In this document: positions 28,157-36,437 of the stretch, one piece after another
How the letters are laid out: every line of letters starts with the position of its first letter
How positions within the stretch are numbered: position 1 is the stretch's first letter
Source: Pseudomonadota bacterium
Lineage (GTDB): Bacteria; Desulfobacterota; Desulfobulbia; Desulfobulbales; SURF-16
NCBI GenBank assembly: GCA_018897105.1
Contig: JAHILF010000058.1
Coordinates: forward strand, 49,264-113,263
Length of the DNA: 64,000 bases
Direction of reading: 5' to 3'
Translations under genes and position numbers: made by a program
The notes under the pieces: model-generated
What the model was told of the DNA's origin: nothing
Database searches by the model: none
The model's input: the letters and a program-made list of their open reading frames with translations, nothing else

Positions 28157-29464
28157 ATGACTATAAGAGAAGATGCCATAAATGGGAAAATGACTTCCAT
28201 TTTCGAGCAATGCGCAAAAAATGAAGGGGTATCGCCGCAGGCACTGATGGAAGGAGTGGCCCAGGGCGTCATTGCCATTCCCAAGAATAAAAACCATGAT
28301 TTCGAGAGAATCATGGCAGTGGGCAAAGGACTTGCCACCAAGGTCAATGCCAATATCGGCGCATCCCGTGACATGCCCGGCCTGGATCAGGAACTGGAAA
28401 AACTCTGCGTTTCCCTCAAGGCTGGCGCCGATACCGTCATGGATCTCAGCATGGGGGAAAACCTCAACGAGGTGCGCAGAGGAATTCTTGCCCGCTGTCC
28501 CGTTCCCCTGGGCACGGTGCCGGTCTACCAGACCGTGGCCGATGTGGTGGAGCGGCAGAAAAAGGAAATAGGCGAAGTGACCGTTGATCAAATGCTGGCC
28601 ACCATTGAGCAGCAGGCTAGAGACGGCGTTGATTTCATGACCATCCACTGCGGCCTGACACGGGATTCCCTGACCAGATTGCAGAACCACGAGCGCCTCA
28701 TGGGGGTGGTCAGCCGGGGAGGCTCCTTCACCATTGAATGGATGGCTTACAACAACAAGGAAAACCCCTTTTACGAACACTTTGACCAGATCATGGCCAT
28801 CCTGAAAGAATATGAAGTGACCATCAGCCTGGGCGACGGCCTGCGGCCCGGCTGTCTGGCCGACGCCACCGACCGGGGCCAGATCCAGGAACTGATCCAT
28901 CTCGGCGAGCTGACCCTGCGGGCCTGGGAAGCCGGCGTGCAGGTTATCGTCGAAGGGCCGGGCCATATGCCCATGGATCAGATCCAGGCCAATATGCTGC
29001 TACAGAAGCGCCTCTGCCACGGCGCGCCGTTCTATGTTCTCGGGCCCCTGGTGACGGATATCGCCCCCGGCTATGATCATATCACCGGCGCCATCGGCGG
29101 GGCCATTGCCGCTGCCGCCGGCGCCGATTATCTCTGCTACGTCACCCCGGCCGAGCACCTCAAACTGCCCTCAGCCGAGGATGTACGGGATGGGGTGATC
29201 GCCTCCCGCATCGCAGCCCACGCAGCAGACATTGCCAAAGGAGTGCCCGGCGCCCTTGACAAGGATATCGCCATGGCCAAATGCCGTAACCGCCTGGACT
29301 GGAAAGGGCAGATCGAATTGTCCCTTGATCCTGACAAGGCTCTGCGCTATCGTGAGGAAGGGAACTCCTACAAGGGAGATGCCTGCAGCATGTGCGGCTC
29401 CTACTGCGCTATCAAGGTTTACAAGAAAGCGACCTTGCCCGGCCGCGGCGGCACGGATAAATAA
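28157..29464 (+). CDS. thiC: ThiC-family radical SAM enzyme (thiC, possibly bzaF)
   Basis: Radical SAM enzyme that rearranges aminoimidazole ribotide, giving HMP-P for thiamine (ThiC) or 5-hydroxybenzimidazole for cobamides (BzaF). The 435 residues match the short anaerobe form, lacking the N-terminal extension of proteobacterial ThiC. Core wording includes DTVMDLSMGENLNEVRR, VDFMTIHCGLT, SRGGSFTIEWM, DGLRPGCLADATDRGQ and EGPGHMPMDQI. The C-terminal cluster motif is CSMCGSYC, CX2CX3C rather than the CX2CX4C I recall for typical ThiC. No TPP riboswitch is visible in the leader and no thiamine or cobamide genes adjoin, so ThiC versus BzaF is unresolved. AAGGAGAAAATAG precedes the ATG. Confidence 0.85.
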   Translation: MTIREDAINGKMTSIFEQCAKNEGVSPQALMEGVAQGVIAIPKNKNHDFERIMAVGKGLATKVNANIGASRDMPGLDQELEKLCVSLKAGADTVMDLSMGENLNEVRRGILARCPVPLGTVPVYQTVADVVERQKKEIGEVTVDQMLATIEQQARDGVDFMTIHCGLTRDSLTRLQNHERLMGVVSRGGSFTIEWMAYNNKENPFYEHFDQIMAILKEYEVTISLGDGLRPGCLADATDRGQIQELIHLGELTLRAWEAGVQVIVEGPGHMPMDQIQANMLLQKRLCHGAPFYVLGPLVTDIAPGYDHITGAIGGAIAAAAGADYLCYVTPAEHLKLPSAEDVRDGVIASRIAAHAADIAKGVPGALDKDIAMAKCRNRLDWKGQIELSLDPDKALRYREEGNSYKGDACSMCGSYCAIKVYKKATLPGRGGTDK

Positions 29465-29487
29465 TAATTTCCTTTCGGAGGTCTTTC

Positions 29488-29820
29488 ATGACTGATATTT
29501 TCACGCCTGTGGTGGATTTTATCAACTACACCCAGTTGCTTCAGCAAATACGGCAGGTTGATGTCAAAGGTCTCTTTACCAATCCCTGGTTTCTCGTGCC
29601 CTTCATCGCCCAGATTGGCTGGTGGTTCTACAAGCAGGCGCTGAACAATCTGGTCTGCACCGCCATGGCCATCGGCGTCTGGTGGTTCTCTGGCACCAGC
29701 TATGCCCAGCAGCTGGTGGTCGGTGGCGAGCTGCAGCTCAGCAAGGTTCTGCCCGTGGCAGGCGTCGGCCTGGTGGTGATCGTGCTGCTGGTCTATCTCT
29801 TTTTCATCCGCTCTGATTGA
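29488..29820 (+). CDS. Small membrane protein of unknown function
   Basis: 110 residues with about three hydrophobic segments: NPWFLVPFIAQIGWWFY, NLVCTAMAIGVWWFSG and VLPVAGVGLVVIVLLVYLFF. GGAGG lies six bases before the ATG. It follows the ThiC-like gene by 23 bases and its stop codon overlaps the start of the glycosylase gene (TTGA), so the three look co-transcribed. No family recognised; inner-membrane location is inferred from hydrophobicity. Confidence 0.75.
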   Translation: MTDIFTPVVDFINYTQLLQQIRQVDVKGLFTNPWFLVPFIAQIGWWFYKQALNNLVCTAMAIGVWWFSGTSYAQQLVVGGELQLSKVLPVAGVGLVVIVLLVYLFFIRSD

Positions 29821-30479
29821 CAGTGCCCACTCTTGTCACTATCTACACCACTCTTCTTGACCATTTCGGCCCGCAGCAATGGTGGCCCGGGGAGACCCCC
29901 TTTGAGGTGATGGTGGGGGCCGTGCTTACCCAGAATACCAACTGGACCAATGTCAGCCGGGCCATAGGCAATCTACGAGAAGAGAATCTCCTCTCCCTTG
30001 CCGCACTCGCCAGCCTGCCGGAAGCCGTGCTTGCAGATAAAATCCGGCCATCCGGTTACTTCAACCTGAAAGCTCGGCGCCTCAAGAACCTGCTGGCCCT
30101 GATCAGCCGGGAAGAGCCCGCCGGTGACCTGGATCGCTTTTTCAGCCTGGAAACAATCAGCCTGCGGGAAAAGCTGCTCTCCGTCAAGGGGATCGGCCCG
30201 GAAACCGCGGACTCCATCCTGCTTTATGCCGCGCAGAAACCCGTTTTTGTGGTGGATACCTATACCTACCGCATGCTGACCAGGCATGGCCTCATCGGCG
30301 AAGAAACAGACTATGCCGAGATGCAGGACCTGTTCGTGGACAGTCTGCCCGCCGATGTAAAACTTTTTAATGAGTTTCATGCGCTGATCGTGCGGTTGGG
30401 TAAAGAGTACTGTAAAAAAAGCAGGCCCCGCTGCCGAGAGTGCCCTTTGCGGCAATTCGAACCTCTGCTTGTTGACTGA
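29817..30479 (+). CDS. EndoIII-superfamily DNA glycosylase, MagIII-like
   Basis: Base-excision repair glycosylase with helix-hairpin-helix and a C-terminal iron-sulfur cluster (CKKSRPRCRECPL). The HhH reads LLSVKGIGPETADSILLYA, followed by FVVDTYTYRML, which keeps the catalytic Asp; the Lys of bifunctional endonuclease III (GVGRKTAN) is replaced by Glu, as in monofunctional 3-methyladenine glycosylase III. WWPGETPFEVMVGAVLTQNT also fits MagIII-type enzymes better than Nth. Start is TTG overlapping the previous stop; GTG two codons later is an alternative. Likely removes alkylated bases; exact substrate uncertain. Confidence 0.85.
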   Translation: MTVPTLVTIYTTLLDHFGPQQWWPGETPFEVMVGAVLTQNTNWTNVSRAIGNLREENLLSLAALASLPEAVLADKIRPSGYFNLKARRLKNLLALISREEPAGDLDRFFSLETISLREKLLSVKGIGPETADSILLYAAQKPVFVVDTYTYRMLTRHGLIGEETDYAEMQDLFVDSLPADVKLFNEFHALIVRLGKEYCKKSRPRCRECPLRQFEPLLVD

Positions 30480-30521
30480 AAAACCGGCCCTGCGCAAACC
30501 ATCAATCTGCAAGGATAAACA

Positions 30522-32243
30522 ATGTTCACCCGCCATGCACGCATGATCATCTCATTGCTCATGTGCAGCCTCCTCACCCAGGTACTGTTTTCAGCCTCGC
30601 AGCTGCTGGCCGGGGAGCAGCAGGCCTTGACTGCCGCTGATCTCATCAAAGAGAGATTCACCAGCGAAGATGCGCGCTCAAGGATGACCTCCGGGGAAGA
30701 ATCCGTCTATTCCTTTGATATGGCCGCCGTATTTTACCGAAAACGGGATTTCCAACCGGCATGGACAGGCAGCGACAGCCGCTTTCCCCAGGCTGATGCC
30801 TTGGTCAGCGCCATTCAGAAGGCAGAACTGGAAGGATTGCCCCCTGAATACTATCACATCAAGACCATTGCCTTGTTACTGGGGCAACTTCGGGCAAGAC
30901 CGGAGAATAATGGCCCTGATTCCGCCATGGTGGCTGATCTTGATGTGCTGCTTACCGACTCCTTTCTGCTGCTGAGCTGCCATCTTTCCAACGGCTGCAT
31001 CAACCCCATCATGCTCAAGGCGGAATGGTTCGCCCACAATGAAAAAATGGACGTAACCGCGGTTCTGGAAAAATCCCTCCAGGAAAACCGCATCAAAGAG
31101 TCATTGAGCGATCTGACGCCCAAAGAAAAGCTCTACACCAGACTGCGGCAGGCCCTGGCCCACTATCGTTTGCTGGCTGCCCAGCATAAAGAGTGGCCAA
31201 TGATCGCCGCATCAAGGCCGCCGTTAAAAAAGGATATGCACGACAAGAAAATACCGGCCATCAGACAGCGGCTGGCGATTTTAGGCGATCTGACGGCCGG
31301 GGAAAACATGGGGGATGAGCTTTTTGATGCGGGCTTGGTCAGGGCGATAGTCAGCTTCCAAAAAAGACACGGTCTGGATGCCGACGGTGTCATCGGCGCG
31401 CAAACCTTCGGCGCCTTGAATGTTTCACCGGCAAAGCGGGTGCGCCAGATAGAGATCAACCTGGAGCGGCTGCGCTGGAGTTTCAGAAACCCCGGCAAAC
31501 GTTATCTCCTGGTAAATATAGCAAACTTTGCCCTTGATGTGGTGGAAGAGGGCACAACTGTGCTGACCATGCCTGTGGTGGTGGGCAAACCATTCTGGAA
31601 CACCCCGGTTTTCAGCCGGAAAATGCGCTACCTGGTGCTCAATCCGCCATGGAACATCCCCAGGACCATTGCGGTTGAGGAAATCCTGCCGAAGGTGCGC
31701 AAGGATCGCCATTATCTGCTCAAAAACAACATCAGGGTGCTGCAATACGGCAATATCATTGAGGACAAAAAACTGCAGGCCATTGCCTGGTCGCGCTTGA
31801 ATATCGACTACTTCCCCTACCAATTGCGCCAGGACCCCGGCCCCCTGAACCCCCTGGGCAGCATCAAATTCATCTTTCCCAACCAGTTTGACGTCTATCT
31901 GCACGACTCCCCCCATAAGGGGCTTTTTCAACGCAATGTGCGGGCCTTGAGCCACGGCTGCATCCGCATCGAAAAGCCGGTGGAGCTTGCGGTATATCTG
32001 TTGCGCGACAGCAAGAAGTGGACAAGGGAACAAATCCTTGCCGCCATAACAGAGGGCAAGGAACAGACTGTGAATCTGCCACAACCTGTTCCCGTTCATC
32101 TCATCTATCTGACCGCCTGGGTTGACGACAATAATATCCTGCAATTCCGTGATGATATTTATGGAAGAGATGTCATGCTTGATGAATCGCTGCCGGCAAG
32201 CCCTCTTCCGCCCAGAAGTGAAAACAGCACGAAAGCGCCGTGA
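30522..32243 (+). CDS. L,D-transpeptidase, YcbB/LdtD-like
   Basis: Periplasmic peptidoglycan cross-linking enzyme forming 3-3 bridges. A signal-like N terminus (ISLLMCSLLTQVLFSASQLLA) is followed by a scaffold region, a peptidoglycan-binding domain around residues 245-305 (VRAIVSFQKRHGLDADGVIG), and the YkuD catalytic domain with VGKPFWNTPVF, the lid-rich middle typical of YcbB, and the active site HDSPHKGLFQRNVRALSHGC continuing IRIEKP. The 573 residues suit YcbB. The next gene is a YcbK-like enzyme, the same order as ycbB-ycbK in Escherichia coli. Confidence 0.92.
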   Translation: MFTRHARMIISLLMCSLLTQVLFSASQLLAGEQQALTAADLIKERFTSEDARSRMTSGEESVYSFDMAAVFYRKRDFQPAWTGSDSRFPQADALVSAIQKAELEGLPPEYYHIKTIALLLGQLRARPENNGPDSAMVADLDVLLTDSFLLLSCHLSNGCINPIMLKAEWFAHNEKMDVTAVLEKSLQENRIKESLSDLTPKEKLYTRLRQALAHYRLLAAQHKEWPMIAASRPPLKKDMHDKKIPAIRQRLAILGDLTAGENMGDELFDAGLVRAIVSFQKRHGLDADGVIGAQTFGALNVSPAKRVRQIEINLERLRWSFRNPGKRYLLVNIANFALDVVEEGTTVLTMPVVVGKPFWNTPVFSRKMRYLVLNPPWNIPRTIAVEEILPKVRKDRHYLLKNNIRVLQYGNIIEDKKLQAIAWSRLNIDYFPYQLRQDPGPLNPLGSIKFIFPNQFDVYLHDSPHKGLFQRNVRALSHGCIRIEKPVELAVYLLRDSKKWTREQILAAITEGKEQTVNLPQPVPVHLIYLTAWVDDNNILQFRDDIYGRDVMLDESLPASPLPPRSENSTKAP

Positions 32244-32251
32244 CATTTCCC

Positions 32252-32280
32252 GGCCGCGATGAAAAAGCGGCCCGTTTTCA
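32252..32280 (+). terminator. Terminator-like hairpin after the L,D-transpeptidase gene
   Basis: GGCCGC, loop GATGAAAAA, GCGGCC, then CGTTTTC. Located just past the stop codon. Confidence 0.5.
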
Positions 32281-32304
32281 GGGGTGGCGGCCGCAACATT
32301 TTCT

Positions 32305-32332
32305 TTGCCCGAGGCATGTTATATGCTATGAT
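32305..32332 (+). promoter_or_regulatory. Promoter for the YcbK-like gene
   Basis: TTGCCC, 16-base spacer, TATGAT, about 88 bases before the ATG; the -10 is strong, the -35 moderate. Confidence 0.45.
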
Positions 32333-32420
32333 TTATTGCGTGGCTTTTATGCAGGCTCATTCATCCATCCCCCTATGACCTGAAAAACCTGGCAAAAAAT
32401 CCTGAGAGGCACCATACCAA

Positions 32421-32981
32421 ATGAACGGATTTCCGCACAGTTTAAGCAGAAGAGGATTTATTACCTTAGGTCTCATCACCGCCCTGACAAGCGCCATTCC
32501 CTTTGAGACGATGGGCGCGGTGCGCAAGATGATCACCCCGGAAAGATCACTTTCCTTTTATAACACCCATACCGGTGAAAAACTGCGGTCAACGTACTGG
32601 TGCCAGGGCAGATATGTTCCCGGCGCACTGGCTGACATCAACCGCATTCTGCGGGATCATCGCACCGGCGATATCAAAAAGATTGACACGAAACTCCTGG
32701 ATTTACTATACGTTCTCCATGGAGAGTTTGGTACCGGCGACCCCTTCCACATCATTTCCGGCTATCGCTCCCCCAAAACCAACAGTCTCCTGCGCAAACG
32801 CAGCAGAGGGGTGGCGAAAAACAGCATGCACACCTGTGGCAAGGCAGTGGATATCCGGCTACCCGGCCGCAAACTTGAAAACCTGCTGACCGCGGCCGTT
32901 GAACTGAAAAGAGGCGGAGTCGGTTACTACCCGGAATCCGAATTTATTCATGTTGATGTTGGCAGAGTTCGCTACTGGTAA
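32421..32981 (+). CDS. Tat-exported DUF882/M15-like peptidase, YcbK/MepK-like
   Basis: Periplasmic zinc peptidase predicted to cut peptidoglycan cross-bridges. The Tat signal reads LSRRGFITLGLITALTSA. The catalytic region shows HIISGYRSPKTN, NSMHTCGKAVDIRLPG and FIHVDVGRVRYW, supplying the His/Asp/His zinc ligands of the M15-like fold. 186 residues, the family-normal length. In E. coli the equivalent MepK acts on the 3-3 bonds made by L,D-transpeptidases, and here too it follows a YcbB-like gene, supporting a joint role. Confidence 0.9.
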   Translation: MNGFPHSLSRRGFITLGLITALTSAIPFETMGAVRKMITPERSLSFYNTHTGEKLRSTYWCQGRYVPGALADINRILRDHRTGDIKKIDTKLLDLLYVLHGEFGTGDPFHIISGYRSPKTNSLLRKRSRGVAKNSMHTCGKAVDIRLPGRKLENLLTAAVELKRGGVGYYPESEFIHVDVGRVRYW

Positions 32982-33294
32982 CAAATAATTTCCCCGATCA
33001 GCGCCCAGTTGTGCAGGTTTTCCCATATATTCTATCCAGGAAATGTAACCCGTTTGGCTAGTGTCCTCTTAGCTAAAAAAATTTTCTATTTCTAGAACAA
33101 ACCACAGCAATCATAAAAAAATTTACTCGTTATGGCGACAATAGGACCTTGAGTTGACAACAGACCGGAGGACTTGGCCAGTGCCCCTCCTCTCTCTTCT
33201 CTCTTCTCCGAGGTGCTGCCGCCTTACCTGATCACTTCACGCCCCAAAAGCAAATGACGAACCCAATCCATTTTCAACCCACAGGAGACAGGCC
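32982..33294. other. Intergenic region before glnA
   Basis: 313 bases with AT-rich first half and CT-rich second half (CTCCTCTCTCTTCTCTCTTC). I see no sigma-54 -24/-12 pair, riboswitch or RNA gene. TTGAGTTGACAACAG offers a possible -35 but no good -10 follows. Confidence 0.5.
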
Positions 33295-34626
33295 ATGACA
33301 CGCGATGAAATAATGAAGATCATTAAAGAACAGAATGTCCACTTTTTCCGGCTGCAGTTTGTCGATATATTCGGTTTTATGAAAAACGTCGCCCTGCCGC
33401 TCAGCCAGATCGAAAAGGCGCTGGACGGCCAGATGATGTTTGACGGCTCTTCCATTGACGGCTTTGTCAGGATCAACGAGTCCGACATGTATCTCAAGCC
33501 CGACTTTGACACCTTCACCGTTCTTCCTTGGCGCACCAAGGAAGGAACCTCCGCCGCCCGCATCATCTGTGATGTTTACCGGGCCGACGGGAAAACCCCA
33601 TTTGAAGGCTGTCCCCGCAACAACCTCAAAAGGGTGCTAGCCGAGGCCAGAGAACTCGGTTACACTATGAAAGTCGGCACGGAATGCGAGTTCTTCTTTT
33701 TTGAGAAAACCGAGAAAAAGTATCCCACCACCAAAACGCACGACGTTGCCGGCTACTTCAGTGTTGATCCGGAAGACTGCGGCATTGACGCCCGCCGGGA
33801 GATCATCCTTACCCTGGAGGCCATGGGTTTTGAGATCGAGGCATCCCATCATGAGGTGGCGGAAGGCCAGCACGAGATCAATTTCAAATATGCCGATGCC
33901 CTGACATGCGCCGACAACACGGTAACATTCAAGTGGGTTGTGCGCTCCATCGCCGCCAAATACGGCCTGCACGCCACCTTTATGCCCAAGCCTGTTTTCG
34001 GCATCAACGGCTCGGGCATGCATACCAATCAGTCCCTGTTCAATCTGGACGGCACCAACGCCTTCTATGACCCCGCCGGTCCCCTGCAGCTCAGTGAAAC
34101 CGCCTATCATTACATTGCCGGTATTCTTAAAAATGCCAGAGGGTTTGCCGCAGTGACCAATCCGCTGGTCAACTCCTACAAGCGTCTGGTGGCAGGCTAT
34201 GAGGCGCCGGTCTATGTGGCCTGGTCCGCCTCCAACCGCTCCGCCCTTATCCGTATCCCCGCCTCTCGTGATTTGGGCACTCGGACCGAGGTGCGTTGCC
34301 CGGATCCAACCTGTAATCCCTATCTGGCACTGGCCATGATGCTCAATTCAGGCCTTGACGGGGTCAAGAACAAATTGCAGGCTCCGCCGGCCGTTAATCA
34401 GGATATTTTCGCCATGACCCCCGGTGAAAAGGAAGCGGCCGGCATTCCCTCGATGCCGGCCAATCTCAAGGAGGCCATAGACGAGCTCAAGACAAACACC
34501 CTTTCCAGACAGACACTGGGCGAACATATTTTCAACAAATATATTGAAGCAAAGGAGAAGGAATGGGATTCCTACCGGATCGCGGTTACCGACTGGGAAA
34601 GGGATAATTACCTGAGCATCTACTGA
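33295..34626 (+). CDS. glnA: Glutamine synthetase type I (alpha subtype)
   Basis: ATP-dependent amidation of glutamate with ammonia; cytosolic dodecamer. Standard motifs are [57 protein letters not shown] and [20 protein letters not shown]. At 443 residues it lacks the extra segment of beta-type enzymes, and no adenylylation-site sequence of the NLY type is recognisable, so control by feedback or binding proteins rather than adenylylation is expected. AGGAGACAGGCC precedes the ATG. A strong terminator follows. No nitrogen-regulatory gene adjoins. Confidence 0.97.
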   Translation: MTRDEIMKIIKEQNVHFFRLQFVDIFGFMKNVALPLSQIEKALDGQMMFDGSSIDGFVRINESDMYLKPDFDTFTVLPWRTKEGTSAARIICDVYRADGKTPFEGCPRNNLKRVLAEARELGYTMKVGTECEFFFFEKTEKKYPTTKTHDVAGYFSVDPEDCGIDARREIILTLEAMGFEIEASHHEVAEGQHEINFKYADALTCADNTVTFKWVVRSIAAKYGLHATFMPKPVFGINGSGMHTNQSLFNLDGTNAFYDPAGPLQLSETAYHYIAGILKNARGFAAVTNPLVNSYKRLVAGYEAPVYVAWSASNRSALIRIPASRDLGTRTEVRCPDPTCNPYLALAMMLNSGLDGVKNKLQAPPAVNQDIFAMTPGEKEAAGIPSMPANLKEAIDELKTNTLSRQTLGEHIFNKYIEAKEKEWDSYRIAVTDWERDNYLSIY

Positions 34627-34680
34627 GCGGGGAGCTGGCAATGTAAAATAACGGACAGGAGACAGCTAAGATGCTATACA

Positions 34681-34716
34681 AAGGCCGTTGCCCACAACTG
34701 AGCAACGGCCTTTTTT
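34681..34716 (+). terminator. Strong intrinsic terminator of glnA
   Basis: AAGGCCGTTGC, ten-base loop, GCAACGGCC then TTTTTT. GC-rich stem plus T-run, 54 bases after the glnA stop. The leading AA on the other strand also makes it bidirectional for the minus-strand genes that end just beyond. Confidence 0.92.
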
Positions 34717-34730
34717 GATGAAAGACGCCG

Positions 34731-34815
34731 TTATAAATCAAGAAAAGTCGTGTCGCGGTTTAAAATGCGGCAGCCGTTCTCTTCCACCACCCCCATGTTT
34801 TCCAGCCGGCTCCCC
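34731..34815 (-). pseudogene. Duplicated 3' end of the Xaa-Pro peptidase gene
   Basis: Minus-strand frame RLENMGVVEENGCRILNRDT followed by TFLDL and TAA is nearly identical to the C terminus of the M24 peptidase at 36438-37529 (one residue differs, E for K), and the DNA is ~90% identical over ~78 bases. Similarity stops at 34815; the frame continues with unrelated residues into the cheX end. It is a detached gene end, not a gene. Confidence 0.85.
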
Positions 34816-34884
34816 TCCTGTCCTGTCGCAGTGATGACCCGCCGGGCAAACCGCTCAGCCCCCTTGCCGAAATTTTTCTGGCTG

Positions 34885-35358
34885 CTAGGCGCGCAAAGCG
34901 AGATTTGCCTCTACCACAAATTCGCCGCTTGCCGTCATAAACGGGATGACAATGATCGGGGTATTGGCGCGGTAGCCGATAGCAATATTTTTTCCGACAA
35001 TCGTGGTGGGCAGGGAAAGGTCGAATTTCATTTTCATTTTGGCCAGTTGATTTTTGGCGCCACCGGAAATCATATTTGTCAATTCGCCCACGGCATCAAC
35101 CACTTCAGCGTCTATTCTCGTTTTTCCCGGTTCACCGGTCATGTTGGCGACGATTTGCAAAATACACGGCTCTGAAAAACTGATGACCATGGTGCCGGTG
35201 ATTGTTTCCGAGGCCAAGCCGATGATACCCGTTATCACTCCATAGGTGGTTTTGTTTTCCTTGAGGGACAAGGCTTTCACCCTGACGGGCAGATGCGCCA
35301 TCGTCTCTATGACGCTCTTGGCGGCGTGCAGAAATGGATTGAGGTATTCCGCTTTCAT
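34885..35358 (-). CDS. cheX: CheX-like chemotaxis phosphatase domain protein
   Basis: CheC/CheX-family phosphatase expected to dephosphorylate a CheY-like receiver. The 157 residues show the family layout with the catalytic ExxN segment in VDAVGELTNMISGGAKNQLA and the beta-rich core TGTMVISFSEPCILQIVANM. It lies 72 bases downstream of a dual-receiver regulator on the same strand, a plausible substrate. No flagellar or other che genes adjoin. Both genes sit between two copies of a peptidase-gene end and may have arrived together. Confidence 0.85.
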   Translation of the reverse strand: MKAEYLNPFLHAAKSVIETMAHLPVRVKALSLKENKTTYGVITGIIGLASETITGTMVISFSEPCILQIVANMTGEPGKTRIDAEVVDAVGELTNMISGGAKNQLAKMKMKFDLSLPTTIVGKNIAIGYRANTPIIVIPFMTASGEFVVEANLALRA

Positions 35359-35430
35359 TTTGCTCGAAAATGTTTGATTGGAAAAATAAAAGCCATTAGG
35401 ACTCGTTGTCCTGGAGTGGAGAAATGTTTT

Positions 35431-36228
35431 TCACTGCTCCGTGGCGCATTCAGTAAATTTGGCAATCATTTTTTTCATGTCCAGGAGGTTGAACGGTTTT
35501 CTCAGGTAGTCATCAACGCCAAGATGCATGGCTTTTTCAATTTCTTCTTCCACCTCGGCCGTCACCATGACTATGGGGATGGTATCGAATTGAGAATTGG
35601 TGCGAATTTTTTTTATCATCTCCAAGCCATTCATTCTTGGCATACTCCAGTCGGAGATCACCAGGTCAATTGCTTCTGTTTTTATGAGTTGAAGTCCTTC
35701 CATCCCGTCATTTGCCTCCAGCACTCTCGTTATGCCGATACCGATGAGGATGTTTCTGATTATCTTTCGCATTGTTACGGAGTCATCCACAAGAAGAACG
35801 GTGCGGATTGGCCGTTTTTCATAAGAAGACTGCACCGATGCTTGAGGGCCATGCAGTATGTCGGTAATGATCCGGTTAAGGGAGGCAATCCCTTTCTCGT
35901 CTTTCTGGACATAATAGTCAGCCCCCACATCTTCCGCCTTTCGTGAGGTATTTTGGGGATCGCTGGAACTGAAAAGGATGATTGGCATGCCGGCGAAATC
36001 AGGCATCATGCGGATAATCAAGCAAAGATCAAACCCTGATATGTTGCCGACTTCAATGCTTGAGATGAGGATGTCCGGATGCCAGCGGATGATTTCAACC
36101 AGGGCCTGGTCGGCGTTTTTGACTGCCCGAAATTCGAATGATTCATTTGCCACGGAAAGCGCCAGTTTCTTCTGGATCACCTTGGACGGTTCAACAAAAA
36201 GTATCTTTTTCAGGTTTTTACTAGGCAT
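35431..36228 (-). CDS. Dual-receiver (REC-REC) response regulator
   Basis: Two CheY-like domains and no output domain. The first (residues ~5-120) reads ILFVEPSK and DILISSIEVGNISGF: the expected phospho-acceptor Asp is replaced by Ser, so this domain is probably not phosphorylated. The second (residues ~140-265) is intact with LLVDDSVTMRK, VISDWSMPRMNG and YLRKPFN. The start MPSKNLKKILFVEPSK is chosen over an upstream hydrophobic extension that looks non-coding. Paired with cheX; the kinase partner is not in the neighbourhood. AT-richer than its surroundings, consistent with transfer. Confidence 0.88.
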   Translation of the reverse strand: MPSKNLKKILFVEPSKVIQKKLALSVANESFEFRAVKNADQALVEIIRWHPDILISSIEVGNISGFDLCLIIRMMPDFAGMPIILFSSSDPQNTSRKAEDVGADYYVQKDEKGIASLNRIITDILHGPQASVQSSYEKRPIRTVLLVDDSVTMRKIIRNILIGIGITRVLEANDGMEGLQLIKTEAIDLVISDWSMPRMNGLEMIKKIRTNSQFDTIPIVMVTAEVEEEIEKAMHLGVDDYLRKPFNLLDMKKMIAKFTECATEQ

Positions 36229-36437
36229 CGTCCGGTCGGGAATAAATAAGTATTGGAGGAGCAGGTTTTTTTTGGATTCAATAAAAACAATATACCACAT
36301 AATAACCCAAGACGAAATGAACGAAATGAGCACTCAAGAGATTCCACAAAGGGGAATCCTCCGGATGCCGGGGAAGATACTCTTCCGCAGTTGCTGAAGT
36401 TTTTACTTCAGGATCGTCAAATGGTGATTACATGATT

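Noticed and set aside
32982..33294. Sigma-54 promoter for glnA
   Set aside because: No GG-N10-GC with proper context; CTTGGCCAGTGCCCC is only a partial match.
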